From: Streptomyces curacoi
GTDB taxonomy: Bacteria > Actinomycetota > Actinomycetes > Streptomycetales > Streptomycetaceae
NCBI RefSeq assembly: GCF_001513975.1
Contig: NZ_KQ947984.1
Span: 248,001 to 312,000, forward strand
DNA length: 64,000 nt
Reading direction: 5' to 3'
In this document: positions 32,888 to 40,933 of the stretch, piece by piece
Layout of the letters: each line of letters begins with the position of its first letter
Numbering within the stretch: position 1 is the stretch's first letter
The notes under the pieces: model-generated
What the model was told of the DNA's origin: nothing
What the model saw: only the letters and a program-made list of their open reading frames with translations
The model's database searches: none
Position numbers and translations under genes: made by a program

Positions 32888-33508
32888 ATGGGACACAGGC
32901 AGCGCAGGCGACGCCGACCGGGCGGTCCGGCGCAGATCACGGCCAAGCTGACGATTCCGTTCGTCGGCGAGATATCCGGCACCTGGGAGCCGGCCGACGC
33001 GGAGCGCAGCGCGGCCTGGGAGCTGTACCTGGAGCTGGTCACGCGCGTGTCGGTGGAGGAGCTCGACCCCGACGAGGGCTTCCTGCGCGAGGCGCTGTCC
33101 TCCCTCTACACCTTCTTCAACACCACCCGCGAGATCCTCCGCCGCTACGGCCCCGATGTCGCTCCGCCCCTCGCCCCCGGCCATGTCAGCTTCGGCGTGC
33201 TGGCCGTGACCGTCCTCAACCGCGTGCTGCGTCCGCTCCTCGCGCAGTGGCATCCCCGGCTGAGCGCCTACGAGTCCCAGCGGCCGGCGGGACGCGACCC
33301 GGTGGCCTACGAACGGGACTGGGAGCACGCGGCGGCCCTGCGCCGCGAGATCGCGGCCGTACGGGAGACGCTGGTGTCGCTGGCGCGGACCTTGCAGGAG
33401 GTGGCGAACGTCAGCGACCTGATCGACCTTCCGGCACCTCGGGCACCTCGGTCGCCCGGCACCAGCGCGGATCGGGGCACCCCCCCCCGCAGGTCAGAGG
33501 GGTCCTGA
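32888..33508 (+). CDS. Stand-alone WHPRL-domain protein, homologous to the TIR/NB-ARC C-terminus
   Basis: 206 residues. After a basic N-terminus (about 1-15) and a short strand-rich segment, residues ~37-172 align with the C-terminal domain of the divergent protein: AAW/AAY, ELVTRV, LREALSSL, WHPRLSAYE and the terminal helix REIAAVRETLVSLA. About a third of positions look identical by eye. The tail is Pro/Ser-rich and disordered. Family not known to me. GGGGAGG lies 7 bases before ATG 32888. Divergent pairing suggests a partner, decoy or inhibitor for the TIR protein (inference). Confidence 0.82.
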   Translation: MGHRQRRRRRPGGPAQITAKLTIPFVGEISGTWEPADAERSAAWELYLELVTRVSVEELDPDEGFLREALSSLYTFFNTTREILRRYGPDVAPPLAPGHVSFGVLAVTVLNRVLRPLLAQWHPRLSAYESQRPAGRDPVAYERDWEHAAALRREIAAVRETLVSLARTLQEVANVSDLIDLPAPRAPRSPGTSADRGTPPRRSEGS

Positions 33509-33667
33509 CGGTCCAGGCAGTTGAGAGGGCCGTCGACCGGCGGCTGACCGGCCTGGCGGCCTGAGGCCGTTTCTCCACCGGGTTCGGCGGGCGAGCCGGG
33601 GCCGTTGTCAGTGCCGCGCGTTATCAATGAAGTCGTCACTCAGCGTAACGACGACGGGGGAGCATTG

Positions 33668-34381
33668 ATGACGACGCACCACAAGAGGACGACACACGAG
33701 AAGAGTCCGCAGGGCCGACGCCGAGAGCAGCCGCAGTCGACCCGCACCCACCTCTCCGCGGCCGGACTGCGCGCCCGGGGGTGGACCCCGGCGATGGTGC
33801 GTCAACTCCTCGGCGAGCCCGATCTGCTGCGCTCCAACCCACACCTGCGTGCCGCCCCGCAGACCCGCCTCTACAGCATGGACCGAGTGGTGGCCGCCGA
33901 GCAGAGCGAGGAGTTCCGGGCCGCTTCGGCGGTTGCCGCACGGCGGTCCGCCGCCGCCCGGGCTGCCGCCCTGCGCAGGCGGCGGGAGGTGTTGGCGCGG
34001 ATCGCGGCGGAGCCCATCGAGGTGCCGCGGCTGCCCCCGGACCGGCTGGCGGCGCTGGCGGTCGAACACCACAACCGGCGGGACGAGGAGCGGGCGTCGT
34101 GGCGCCGGGGTCGTACGGCACAGCCCGCCGCGGTCGCCGGTGCCGAGCCCGGCGCGCTCGACCGCTGGAAGGTCGATTACCTCAGCCATCGGCTCACCCG
34201 TCCCGCCGAGATCCTCGACGAGCTGTACGGACGCACCGGACGCGCGGCCGCCGAGGAACTCCTGCGGCGCCGGGTCCACGCGGCCATCGCCAGGACATAC
34301 CCGGACCTTGCCGCCGAATGCGAGCGACGGCTACGAGCAAAGGGGAAATTCGGATGCGGGCGCGGGCCGGGGCTCGGATGA
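33668..34381 (+). CDS. Hypothetical protein with an N-terminal DNA-binding-like segment
   Basis: 237 residues, no named domain recognised. Residues ~29-75 (LSAAGLRARGWTPAMVRQLLGEPD, then TRLYSMDRVVAAEQSEEF) resemble a small winged/HTH-like module seen in actinomycete proteins. The middle is Arg/Ala-rich helix, and the C-terminal part (WKVDYLSHRLTRPAEILDELYGRTGR) is helical. GGGGGAG precedes ATG 33668; upstream in-frame codons give no family-like extension. Function unknown. Confidence 0.7.
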   Translation: MTTHHKRTTHEKSPQGRRREQPQSTRTHLSAAGLRARGWTPAMVRQLLGEPDLLRSNPHLRAAPQTRLYSMDRVVAAEQSEEFRAASAVAARRSAAARAAALRRRREVLARIAAEPIEVPRLPPDRLAALAVEHHNRRDEERASWRRGRTAQPAAVAGAEPGALDRWKVDYLSHRLTRPAEILDELYGRTGRAAAEELLRRRVHAAIARTYPDLAAECERRLRAKGKFGCGRGPGLG

Positions 34382-34436
34382 TCAGCGAGTTGTCCGCCGC
34401 ACCACTCAAGTCCCGCAGGCCGACCCAGGAGCTGCC

Positions 34437-34862
34437 ATGATCCGGCGCGTCACCTCCCCCGCCCTCTTCCCACCGCCCACCTACGCCCACGCCTCCGTCG
34501 TCGAGGCCGGCACGAAGCTCGCCTTCCTCGCGGGTTCCGTACCCCTCGACGCCGCCGGGAATCTCGTCGGGAAGAAGGACCCCGTACGGCAGGCCGAGCA
34601 GGTGATCGCCAACCTGGAGGAGCAACTGCGCGCGGTGGGCAGTGACTTGGCGCACGTGGTGTCGACCGAGGTGTACGTCGTGAGCGGTGAGCCGGGGGTG
34701 CTGTCCGCCGTCTGGGAGGTCGTCGAGGCGTCGGGACTGAGCGTCGGTCCGCACTCGTCGACGCTGCTCGGGGTGGCCTGCCTCGGCTACCCGGGGCAGT
34801 TGGTGGAGATCACGGCCACCGCCGTCGTTCCCGAGACACAGCACGAGGGGGCCCGGACATGA
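34437..34862 (+). CDS. RidA family (YjgF/UK114) protein
   Basis: 141 residues of the chorismate-mutase-like trimeric fold. FLAGSVPLDAAGNLVG, RQAEQVIANLEEQLRAVGSDLAHVV and the C-terminal STLLGVACLGYPGQLVEITATAV are typical. Classic RidA hydrolyses reactive enamine/imine intermediates; whether this member keeps the catalytic Arg is uncertain, since the usual ...R-at-105 position reads ...TLLG here. It overlaps the following acetyltransferase gene by ATGA. Confidence 0.88.
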   Translation: MIRRVTSPALFPPPTYAHASVVEAGTKLAFLAGSVPLDAAGNLVGKKDPVRQAEQVIANLEEQLRAVGSDLAHVVSTEVYVVSGEPGVLSAVWEVVEASGLSVGPHSSTLLGVACLGYPGQLVEITATAVVPETQHEGART

Positions 34863-35320
34863 CCCCCGTCGCCCTCCGCCGCGCCCTGCCGACCGACGCC
34901 GGAGCCGCCGCCGACCTCTGGCTGCGGTCCTTCGCCGCGGCGCTGCCGACGGTCGTCCGGCCGCGCTCCGACGACGAGGTGCGGACGTATTTCCGGGAGG
35001 TGGTGGTCCTGCTGCGGGAGACCTGGCTGGCCCAGGCCGCCGACCGTGTCGTCGGCCTCATGGTGCTCGACGGCGACCAGCTCTCGCAGCTCTACCTCGA
35101 CCCCGACTGGCGCGGCCACGGCATCGGCGACCGCTTCGTCGACCTCGCCAAGCGGCGCCGCCCGAACGGGCTGAGCCTGTGGACCTTCCAGGTCAACAAG
35201 CCCGCCCACCGCTTCTACGAGCGCCACGGCTTCGTCGCCGCCGAGCACACGGACGGCAGCGGCAACGAGGAACGCGAGCCGGACGTGCGGTACGTATGGC
35301 GTCCGGGGACGACGCCCTAG
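34859..35320 (+). CDS. GNAT-family N-acetyltransferase
   Basis: 153 residues. The acetyl-CoA site is LSQLYLDPDWRGHGIGDRFVDLAK (the R/Q-x-x-G-x-G/A loop is RGHGIG), followed by LSLWTFQVNKPAHRFYERHGFVA, the usual motif B region. Acceptor unknown. The start ATG overlaps the RidA stop codon (ATGA), so the two are translated together. Confidence 0.92.
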   Translation: MTPVALRRALPTDAGAAADLWLRSFAAALPTVVRPRSDDEVRTYFREVVVLLRETWLAQAADRVVGLMVLDGDQLSQLYLDPDWRGHGIGDRFVDLAKRRRPNGLSLWTFQVNKPAHRFYERHGFVAAEHTDGSGNEEREPDVRYVWRPGTTP

Positions 35321-35348
35321 GCGCCGGATGTCCCCTGCCGCGGCGGCC

Positions 35349-36074
35349 TCACGCCGGCCCTCGGGACGGCCCCCAGGTCCGCCGCTTCGGCAAGGGCTTG
35401 GCATAGCTACCGGCCCGGCTGGTCGTCAGCCCCAACGCCACCAGCGACTCGGCGAGCCGGACGGCCGCTCCCACCCCGTCGACCACGGGAACCCCCAGCT
35501 TCTCCCCGACGGCCCGCTGCAGCCCGGTCATCCCGGCGCATCCCAGCACCAGGACCTCGGCGCCCGCGCCCCGCGCCCGTTCGGCAGCCGCCAGAAAGGC
35601 GGACTCCGTGCGTTCGCCGTCCCCCAGTTCCAGCACCCCGAGCCCGGTACCGATCACGGCGACGCAGTTGCGGCCCACCCCGGCCGTCTCCAGGCTGTCC
35701 TCGATCTGCCCGCACGAGCGCTCCAGCGTCGTCACGACCCCGTAGCGCCGGCCGAGCAGACACGCCAGGTGGGCCGCCGCCTCCGTGATGTCGACGACCG
35801 GTACGTCCACCAGCTCGCGGACGCCTTCACGCCCGTGCTCCCCGAAACCGGCCATGACGACCGCGTCGTAGGCTGGGCCGTCGTACGTCCGCAGCGCGTC
35901 CATCACGGCCGCCGCCGACAGATAGCTGTCCAGCCAGCCCTCCGCCGACTCGGGCCCCCACGCCGGGGTCAGCCCGGTCACGGTGGTGCCCGGGCCTGCC
36001 GCAGCCCGGGCACCTCGTACGATCTCCTCGGTCATCTCCTGCGTGGTGTTGCAGTTGGTGACGACGATCCGCAC
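35349..36074 (-). CDS. Asp/Glu/hydantoin racemase family protein
   Basis: 241 residues. The N-terminal VTNCNTTQEMTEEI and the C-terminal VLVLGCAGMTGL hold the two catalytic cysteines of the racemase superfamily; EHGREGVRELVDVPVVDITEAAAHLA lies between. Because it sits five bases behind an NCS1 permease gene, hydantoin, allantoin or a related ureide is a likely substrate class. GTG 36074 with GGGAGG about ten bases upstream is the only reasonable start. Confidence 0.88.
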   Translation of the reverse strand: MRIVVTNCNTTQEMTEEIVRGARAAAGPGTTVTGLTPAWGPESAEGWLDSYLSAAAVMDALRTYDGPAYDAVVMAGFGEHGREGVRELVDVPVVDITEAAAHLACLLGRRYGVVTTLERSCGQIEDSLETAGVGRNCVAVIGTGLGVLELGDGERTESAFLAAAERARGAGAEVLVLGCAGMTGLQRAVGEKLGVPVVDGVGAAVRLAESLVALGLTTSRAGSYAKPLPKRRTWGPSRGPA

Positions 36075-36079
36075 GTCCG

Positions 36080-37540
36080 TCAGACCTCCCGCGTCGCGGA
36101 CTCGGCACGCTCGTCGCGGCACAGCACCAGGTACAGCCCGGCCGCCAGCGCCGTCCCGATGAACCAGGAGTACGGCGCCACATCGCTGAACGTCTTCACC
36201 AGCGCCAGCACCGCCGAGACCCCCGCCGCCGGCAGGAACGCCCACAGCGCCTTGGGGTTGACGCCCTTGCGGTAGTAGTAGCGCGAGCCCGGCTCGGCGG
36301 AGAAGAGTTCGTTCACGTCCACGCGACCGTGCTTGACCAGGTAGTAGTCGACCATGATCACACCGAACAGCGGGCCGAGGAAGGCGCCCAGGCCGCCCAG
36401 GAAGTAGTTCACGACCGTCGGGTTGGAGAAGAGGTTCCAGGGGGTCACGACGAGCGCCGCCACGGTGCTGATCATGCCGCCGACCTTGAAGGTGATCTTC
36501 TGTGGCCAGACGTTGGCCAGGTCGTACGCCGGTGAGACGAAGTTGGCGACGATGTTGACGCCCATGGTGGCGATGGCGAAGGTGAGCGCCGCCAGGACCA
36601 GAACCCAGGTGTTGCCGACCTTGGCCACCAGCTCCGCGGGGTCGGTGATCGCCTCGCCGAACACCTCCAGCGAACCGGCCGTGACGATCACCGAAACGAC
36701 CACGAACGCCGTCGAGTTGATGGGCAGGCCCCAGAAGTTGCCGCGCTTGACGGTCCGGTAGTCGGGGGCGAAGCGCGAGAAGTCGCAGAAGTTGAGCATC
36801 AGCGTGCCGTAGGTGGCGAGGATCAGGCCGATCGCGCCGAACCACTGCCGCCACTGCTCGCCGACGGACACCGGGTGCGGAGTGGTCGTCAGCGAGATCG
36901 TCCAGCCCGCCTTGGCGAGGACCCACACCGCCAGCGCGATCATCACCAGCCAGATCGCCGGGCCGCAGAAGTCCTGGAACTTGCGCACCGACTCCATGCC
37001 CTGGCTGATGATCGCCGCCTGGATCAGCCACAGCGCGATGAAGGAGACCCAGCCGAGCGCGTCCAGGCCGAGGAAGGAGCTGTGGGTCCAGGACTCCAGG
37101 CCCGGCCAGGCGGCCAGCAGCATCACGTTCACGGCGACGGACGCGAGGTAGGTCTGGATGCCGTACCACATGATGGCGATGACGGCCCTGATCAGCGCCG
37201 GGATGTTGGCGCCCCAGACGCCGAAGCTGATGCGGCTGACCACGGGGAACGGGACGCCGTGGCGCTGGCCGATGCTCCCCATCCAGTTCATGCCGATGTA
37301 GATGAGCACGAAGCCGACGAGCAGGGAGGTGAAGACCTGCCACACATTCATGCCGAGGACCAGCAGACCGGCCGCGAAGGTGTAGTTGCCGAGGTTGTGG
37401 ACGTCGGACATCCACATGGCGAAGAGGTCGAAGACCTTCCAGTTGCGCTTGCCCGCGGGCGCGAGGTCTTCGTTGGTGAGCCGGGGATCGGGGACGAACG
37501 CTGGTGCGCCGGTGACTTCGGCACGGTCGGCGAGGGACAC
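36080..37540 (-). CDS. NCS1-family nucleobase/allantoin/hydantoin permease
   Basis: 486 residues with about twelve membrane helices. NCS1 features include NEDLAPAGKRNWKVFDLFAMWMSDVHNLGNYTFAAG at the N-terminus, GANIPALIRAVIAIMWYGIQT, and NFCDFSRFAPDYRTVKRGNFWGLP in the middle. Inferred role: uptake of allantoin, cytosine or hydantoin, followed by processing with the racemase-like partner downstream. GTG 37540 has GGAGG four to five bases upstream. The palindrome at 37585-37600 lies in its promoter region. Confidence 0.93.
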   Translation of the reverse strand: MSLADRAEVTGAPAFVPDPRLTNEDLAPAGKRNWKVFDLFAMWMSDVHNLGNYTFAAGLLVLGMNVWQVFTSLLVGFVLIYIGMNWMGSIGQRHGVPFPVVSRISFGVWGANIPALIRAVIAIMWYGIQTYLASVAVNVMLLAAWPGLESWTHSSFLGLDALGWVSFIALWLIQAAIISQGMESVRKFQDFCGPAIWLVMIALAVWVLAKAGWTISLTTTPHPVSVGEQWRQWFGAIGLILATYGTLMLNFCDFSRFAPDYRTVKRGNFWGLPINSTAFVVVSVIVTAGSLEVFGEAITDPAELVAKVGNTWVLVLAALTFAIATMGVNIVANFVSPAYDLANVWPQKITFKVGGMISTVAALVVTPWNLFSNPTVVNYFLGGLGAFLGPLFGVIMVDYYLVKHGRVDVNELFSAEPGSRYYYRKGVNPKALWAFLPAAGVSAVLALVKTFSDVAPYSWFIGTALAAGLYLVLCRDERAESATREV

Positions 37541-37584
37541 GGGGCCTCCAGGAGCCAGGGGACGGAGGACTGCTTGTGGAGGGT

Positions 37585-37600
37585 GTTTGGTATACCAAAC
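37585..37600. promoter_or_regulatory. Perfect 16-bp palindrome, likely GntR operator
   Basis: GTTTGGTATACCAAAC is perfectly symmetric and lies 45-60 bp before the permease start and 92 bp before the divergent GntR/FCD regulator start. FadR-subfamily GntR proteins bind short dyads of the TGGT-ACCA kind, so this is the obvious site for the neighbour. Confidence 0.8.
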
Positions 37601-37691
37601 TGCGGACATAGTCCTCCCGTCAACCATTCCGACGGATGTCGCTCCTGTTAACGCTTCGTAAAACAGACCCGGAGTCGGCGAAGATGGCCCC

Positions 37692-38387
37692 ATGAGCTCC
37701 ACGACGAAGATCGAACCCCTGGGCGCGGTCCGCGAGCGCGTACTGGCCGACCTGCGGCAGGAGATCATCGCGGGCCGTCTGCGCCCCGGCGACCGACTGG
37801 TCGAGCGGGAGCTGGCCGACCGCTTCGGCGTCTCCCGGGTACCGGTCCGCGAGGCGATCCGCGCACTGGTCGCCGAGGGGTTCGTCCACTTCGAGACGCC
37901 CCGCCGTGCGGTCGTACGGCGGCTGACCCCGAACGACGTCAAGGAGCTCTTCGAACTGCGCGAGGCGTTGGAGGTGTACGCGGCGGGACTGGCCGCGTCC
38001 CGTGCGACGCCGGATGACCTGGCCGAGGCGGAACGGCTCCTCGACCAGGCCGCCGCCGCGACGGAGGCGGGTGACGCGGAAGCGATCACGGACGTCAACA
38101 GCCGGCTGCACGACCGCATCGTGGCCATGGCGGGCAACAGCCTGCTGATCGAGGCCCTGGAACCGGTCGCGGGCCGTCTGCGCTGGATGACCCGGCGGAA
38201 CGAGGAGTGGCCCCAACTCCTCGTGGAACACCGTGAGTTGTATGAGGCGATCGCCTCCGGCGACCCGAACCGCGCCCGTGCGCACGCCCTCGCGCACGTG
38301 CGCACCAACTACCGGTCGACGGTACGGCAGCTGTTCGGCGATGCGGCGGCCGAAGAAGCCCTCCGGACGCCCGTGGGACACGAGTAG
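37692..38387 (+). CDS. GntR-family regulator, FadR/FCD subfamily
   Basis: 231 residues. A winged helix at about 12-75 (RVLADLRQEIIAGRLRPGDRLVERELADRFGVSRVPVREAIRAL) is followed by an FCD ligand domain whose metal-binding positions are seen in DVNSRLHDRIVAMAGN (Asp, His) and in two later His residues (VEHRELYEAIASGD and HALAHVRTNY). It is divergent from the permease/racemase pair, which it probably controls through the palindrome at 37585. Its last five codons and stop lie within the first unit of a 25-bp repeat array. Confidence 0.93.
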   Translation: MSSTTKIEPLGAVRERVLADLRQEIIAGRLRPGDRLVERELADRFGVSRVPVREAIRALVAEGFVHFETPRRAVVRRLTPNDVKELFELREALEVYAAGLAASRATPDDLAEAERLLDQAAAATEAGDAEAITDVNSRLHDRIVAMAGNSLLIEALEPVAGRLRWMTRRNEEWPQLLVEHRELYEAIASGDPNRARAHALAHVRTNYRSTVRQLFGDAAAEEALRTPVGHE

Positions 38388-38490
38388 GCCCCCGGTCCTG
38401 GGGCACGAGTGGGCCTCCGGCCCTGGGGCACGAGTAGGCCCCGGCCCCGGGGCACCACCAGCCCCCGCCCTTAGGGCACGGCTAGGCCCC
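38379..38490. repeat. Five 24-25-bp repeats overlapping the 3' end of the GntR gene
   Basis: The phrase GGGGCACGAGTAGGCC or close variants recurs with CAC at 38379, 38404, 38429, 38453 and 38477. The first copy encodes the last residues and the TAG stop of the regulator, and the last copy reaches the stop of the convergent gene. Copies three to five drift in sequence. Confidence 0.88.
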
Positions 38491-39141
38491 GGAACCTGCC
38501 CGCAGGACGGCGAAGACAGCATGGACACGGCTGCCGTCGGGCGTGCCCCAGGCGCCGGCGACATGGCCAACGGCTCCCTGGGGCGGGACGGCCGGGGTCG
38601 CGGGGCGCAGGATCCGGTGCAGGCGGAGGGTCGCGCCGCCCGTGAGGGACAGCTCGGTGCCGTCCTGGTCGTCGGTGACCGCGGGGACGTCGGGCGCGGA
38701 AGGCAGACCGTCACCGGTGTAGGAGCGCGTGACCTCCCGGTCCGGGGTGTCGGTGACGCTCTGCGCCTGGGCCTGGGCCCGCCCCTCCACCAGGGCCAGC
38801 AACTGGGCGACCAGCACCGGGTCGTGGCAGCCGTCGTAGGCCCAGCGCTTGCCCAGCACGCCATGCTCCATGGTGCCGACCAGGGCGTGCTCCGCGCCGT
38901 CGAGCGGTGCGCCGCGGTAGGTGAGCGGCACCAGGTAGGAGATCGGGGCGGGGCCGGAGGCATCGGTGGCCACCATGAACTCGATACCCACCTCGCCCTC
39001 CGGGTCGTCCAGCCGGAAGCCGCCCGCCTTGGTCAGCTCCGGCCGGCTCCCGCCGCCCTCGTACCAGGGGCGGGTGGGCAGCCAAGCGGTGAGCAGCTCC
39101 AGCTTGGTCGGCTTGAGAGTGGTGTGGTGAATGAGTGCCAT
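38482..39141 (-). CDS. Maltokinase N-terminal cap-like domain protein
   Basis: 219 residues. The opening MALIHHTTLKPTKLELLTAWLPTRPWYEG, then YLVPLTYRGAPL and MEHGVLGKRWAYDGCHDPVLVAQLLALVEG match the cap domain found at the N-terminus of actinobacterial maltokinases (Mak_N_cap). The kinase domain is absent; the C-terminal ~80 residues are a separate strand-rich part. Stand-alone caps of this type are common in Streptomyces, with unknown role. It lies 14 bp upstream of the peptidase gene on the same strand (its start is beyond the peptidase stop). Confidence 0.82.
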   Translation of the reverse strand: MALIHHTTLKPTKLELLTAWLPTRPWYEGGGSRPELTKAGGFRLDDPEGEVGIEFMVATDASGPAPISYLVPLTYRGAPLDGAEHALVGTMEHGVLGKRWAYDGCHDPVLVAQLLALVEGRAQAQAQSVTDTPDREVTRSYTGDGLPSAPDVPAVTDDQDGTELSLTGGATLRLHRILRPATPAVPPQGAVGHVAGAWGTPDGSRVHAVFAVLRAGSGA

Positions 39142-39155
39142 GTGACACAGTCTCC

Positions 39156-40118
39156 TTACTCGTACGCGTACTTGTCCGTCGCCGCCACCAGCGCCTCGGT
39201 CACCCCCGGCGCCCCGGCGTCGTGCCCGGCCTCGTCGACCACGGCCAACTCGCTGCCGGGCCAGGCGTGGTGGAGCCGCCACACGATGCCCAGCAGGTTG
39301 CCGAAGTCGAGGCTGCCCTGCACCAACGTGCCGGGAATGCCCTTGAGCGAAGGCGCGTCCCGCAGGACGACACCCTCGTCGTTGCCCTCGCCCAGGAAGT
39401 GGTCGTTGCCGAAGTAGTGCGTGACGATGCGGGCGAACCCCATGCGGAACACCGGGTCCTCGAACCACTCCACCGAGCGCGGCGCCGCCGGGATCGTCGC
39501 CGTCTCCCAGTCCGTCCAGGCCCGCGCCGCCCGCGCCCGCACCGCGGGGTCGGGCGACTCGATCAGCCGGTTGTAGGCGGCGGCGAGGTTGCCGTCCCGC
39601 TCAGCGGGCGGCAGCTCGCCGACGAAACGCTCGAAGGCCTCCGGGAAGATCCGCCCCAACCCCCTGGTCAGCAGGGCCACTTCGGCGTTCGACCCGGTCG
39701 CGGCCCCGGTCAGCACCAGCTCGGACACGACACCCGGGTGCGTCTGCGCATACCGCAGCCCCAGCACCGACCCCCACGACAGGCCCCACACCAGCCACCG
39801 CCCGATCCCCAGCCGCCGCCGCAGCAGCTCCAGATCGGCGAGGACATGAGCGGTCGTGTTGACGCTCATGTCCGTCTCGTACGCGCTCGCATGCGGCGTC
39901 GAACGCCCGCAGCCGCGCTGGTCGAGCAGCACGATCCGGTAGGCGGCGGGATCGAACAGCCGCCGGAAGTACGGGGTGCAGCCGGAGCCGGGCCCGCCGT
40001 GCAGCACGAGCGCGGGCTTGCCGTGCGGGTTGCCGCAGGTCTCCCAGTACACGCGGTTGCCGTCACCGACGTCGAGCAGCCCGTGGTCGTACGGTTCGAT
40101 CTCCGGGTAGAGGGCCAT
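39156..40118 (-). CDS. pip: Proline iminopeptidase-type alpha/beta hydrolase
   Basis: 320 residues. The HGGPGSGC oxyanion motif, LLDQRGCGRSTPHA, and the nucleophile elbow GLSWGSVLG identify the S33 proline iminopeptidase family; the C-terminal DEAGHDAGAPG holds the catalytic His. It releases N-terminal proline from peptides in the cytosol. ATG 40118 fits the family start MALYPEIEPYDHGLLDVGDGN. Confidence 0.92.
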   Translation of the reverse strand: MALYPEIEPYDHGLLDVGDGNRVYWETCGNPHGKPALVLHGGPGSGCTPYFRRLFDPAAYRIVLLDQRGCGRSTPHASAYETDMSVNTTAHVLADLELLRRRLGIGRWLVWGLSWGSVLGLRYAQTHPGVVSELVLTGAATGSNAEVALLTRGLGRIFPEAFERFVGELPPAERDGNLAAAYNRLIESPDPAVRARAARAWTDWETATIPAAPRSVEWFEDPVFRMGFARIVTHYFGNDHFLGEGNDEGVVLRDAPSLKGIPGTLVQGSLDFGNLLGIVWRLHHAWPGSELAVVDEAGHDAGAPGVTEALVAATDKYAYE

Positions 40119-40155
40119 CCGGGCACCGTAACGTCGCCACGGACGTCCCGTCGCC

Positions 40156-40863
40156 TCAATTAGAGCCGGATGCGCGGGGCAGCACCCCGGCCGCGTCGGC
40201 CGCCGTACGCAGCACCTCCCGCACCATCGCGGGTGTGAGCCGGCCGGTGAAGGTGTTGCGCTGGCTGACATGGAAGCACCCGAAGAGTTCGAGCCCGTCG
40301 AGCGCGACCCGCGCCCCGTGCCCGAAGGCGGGCCGCGGCCGGGGCACGCTCCACCCCGCCTCGACCAGCGCGGGCAGCGTCGCCTGCCAGCCGAAGGCGC
40401 CCAGTGCGACGACCGCGCGCAGCGTCGGCCGCAGCAGCCTCAGCTCCTGCACCAGCCAGGGCCGGCAGGTCTCCCGCTCACCCGGTGTGGGTTTGTTGGC
40501 GGGCGGGGCGCAGTGCACGGGCGCCGTGACGCGCACGCCGTACAGCTCCAGGCCGTCGCCGACGGCGACCGAGGTGGGCTGCGAGGCGAGGCCCACGTCG
40601 TACAGCGCCTCGTAGAGCACGTCCCCGGAGCGGTCCCCGGTGAACATCCGGCCGGTGCGGTTGCCGCCGTGCGCGGCCGGGGCGAGCCCGACGATCAGCA
40701 GGCGGGCGTCCGGCGGGCCGAAGCCGGGCACCGGGCGGCCCCAGTACGTCTGGTCGGCGAAGGCGGCGCGCCTGGTGCGGGCCACCTCCTCCCGCCAGCC
40801 GACCAGCCGCGGGCAGGCCCGGCAGTCCGCGATCCGCCGGTCGAGATCAGCGAGGGCGTCCAC
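40156..40863 (-). CDS. Family 5 (UdgB-type) uracil-DNA glycosylase
   Basis: 235 residues. Four iron-sulfur cysteines are seen: CRACPRL near residue 14-17 and a distant CAPPANKP...ETC pair. Motif A GLAPAAHGGNRTGR lacks the catalytic Asp or Asn of families 1 and 4, as in the UdgB family of actinomycetes and thermophiles, which removes uracil and deaminated purines from DNA. The second active-site motif is HVSQRNTFTGRLTPAM. GTG 40863 is preceded by GGTGGAG. Confidence 0.92.
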   Translation of the reverse strand: MDALADLDRRIADCRACPRLVGWREEVARTRRAAFADQTYWGRPVPGFGPPDARLLIVGLAPAAHGGNRTGRMFTGDRSGDVLYEALYDVGLASQPTSVAVGDGLELYGVRVTAPVHCAPPANKPTPGERETCRPWLVQELRLLRPTLRAVVALGAFGWQATLPALVEAGWSVPRPRPAFGHGARVALDGLELFGCFHVSQRNTFTGRLTPAMVREVLRTAADAAGVLPRASGSN

Positions 40864-40933
40864 AGCTCCACCGTAAGGCCGACCGGTCCCCGTACGGCGA
40901 CCGAGGTCTCCCTGCGGGGACTAAGGTCGAGGC

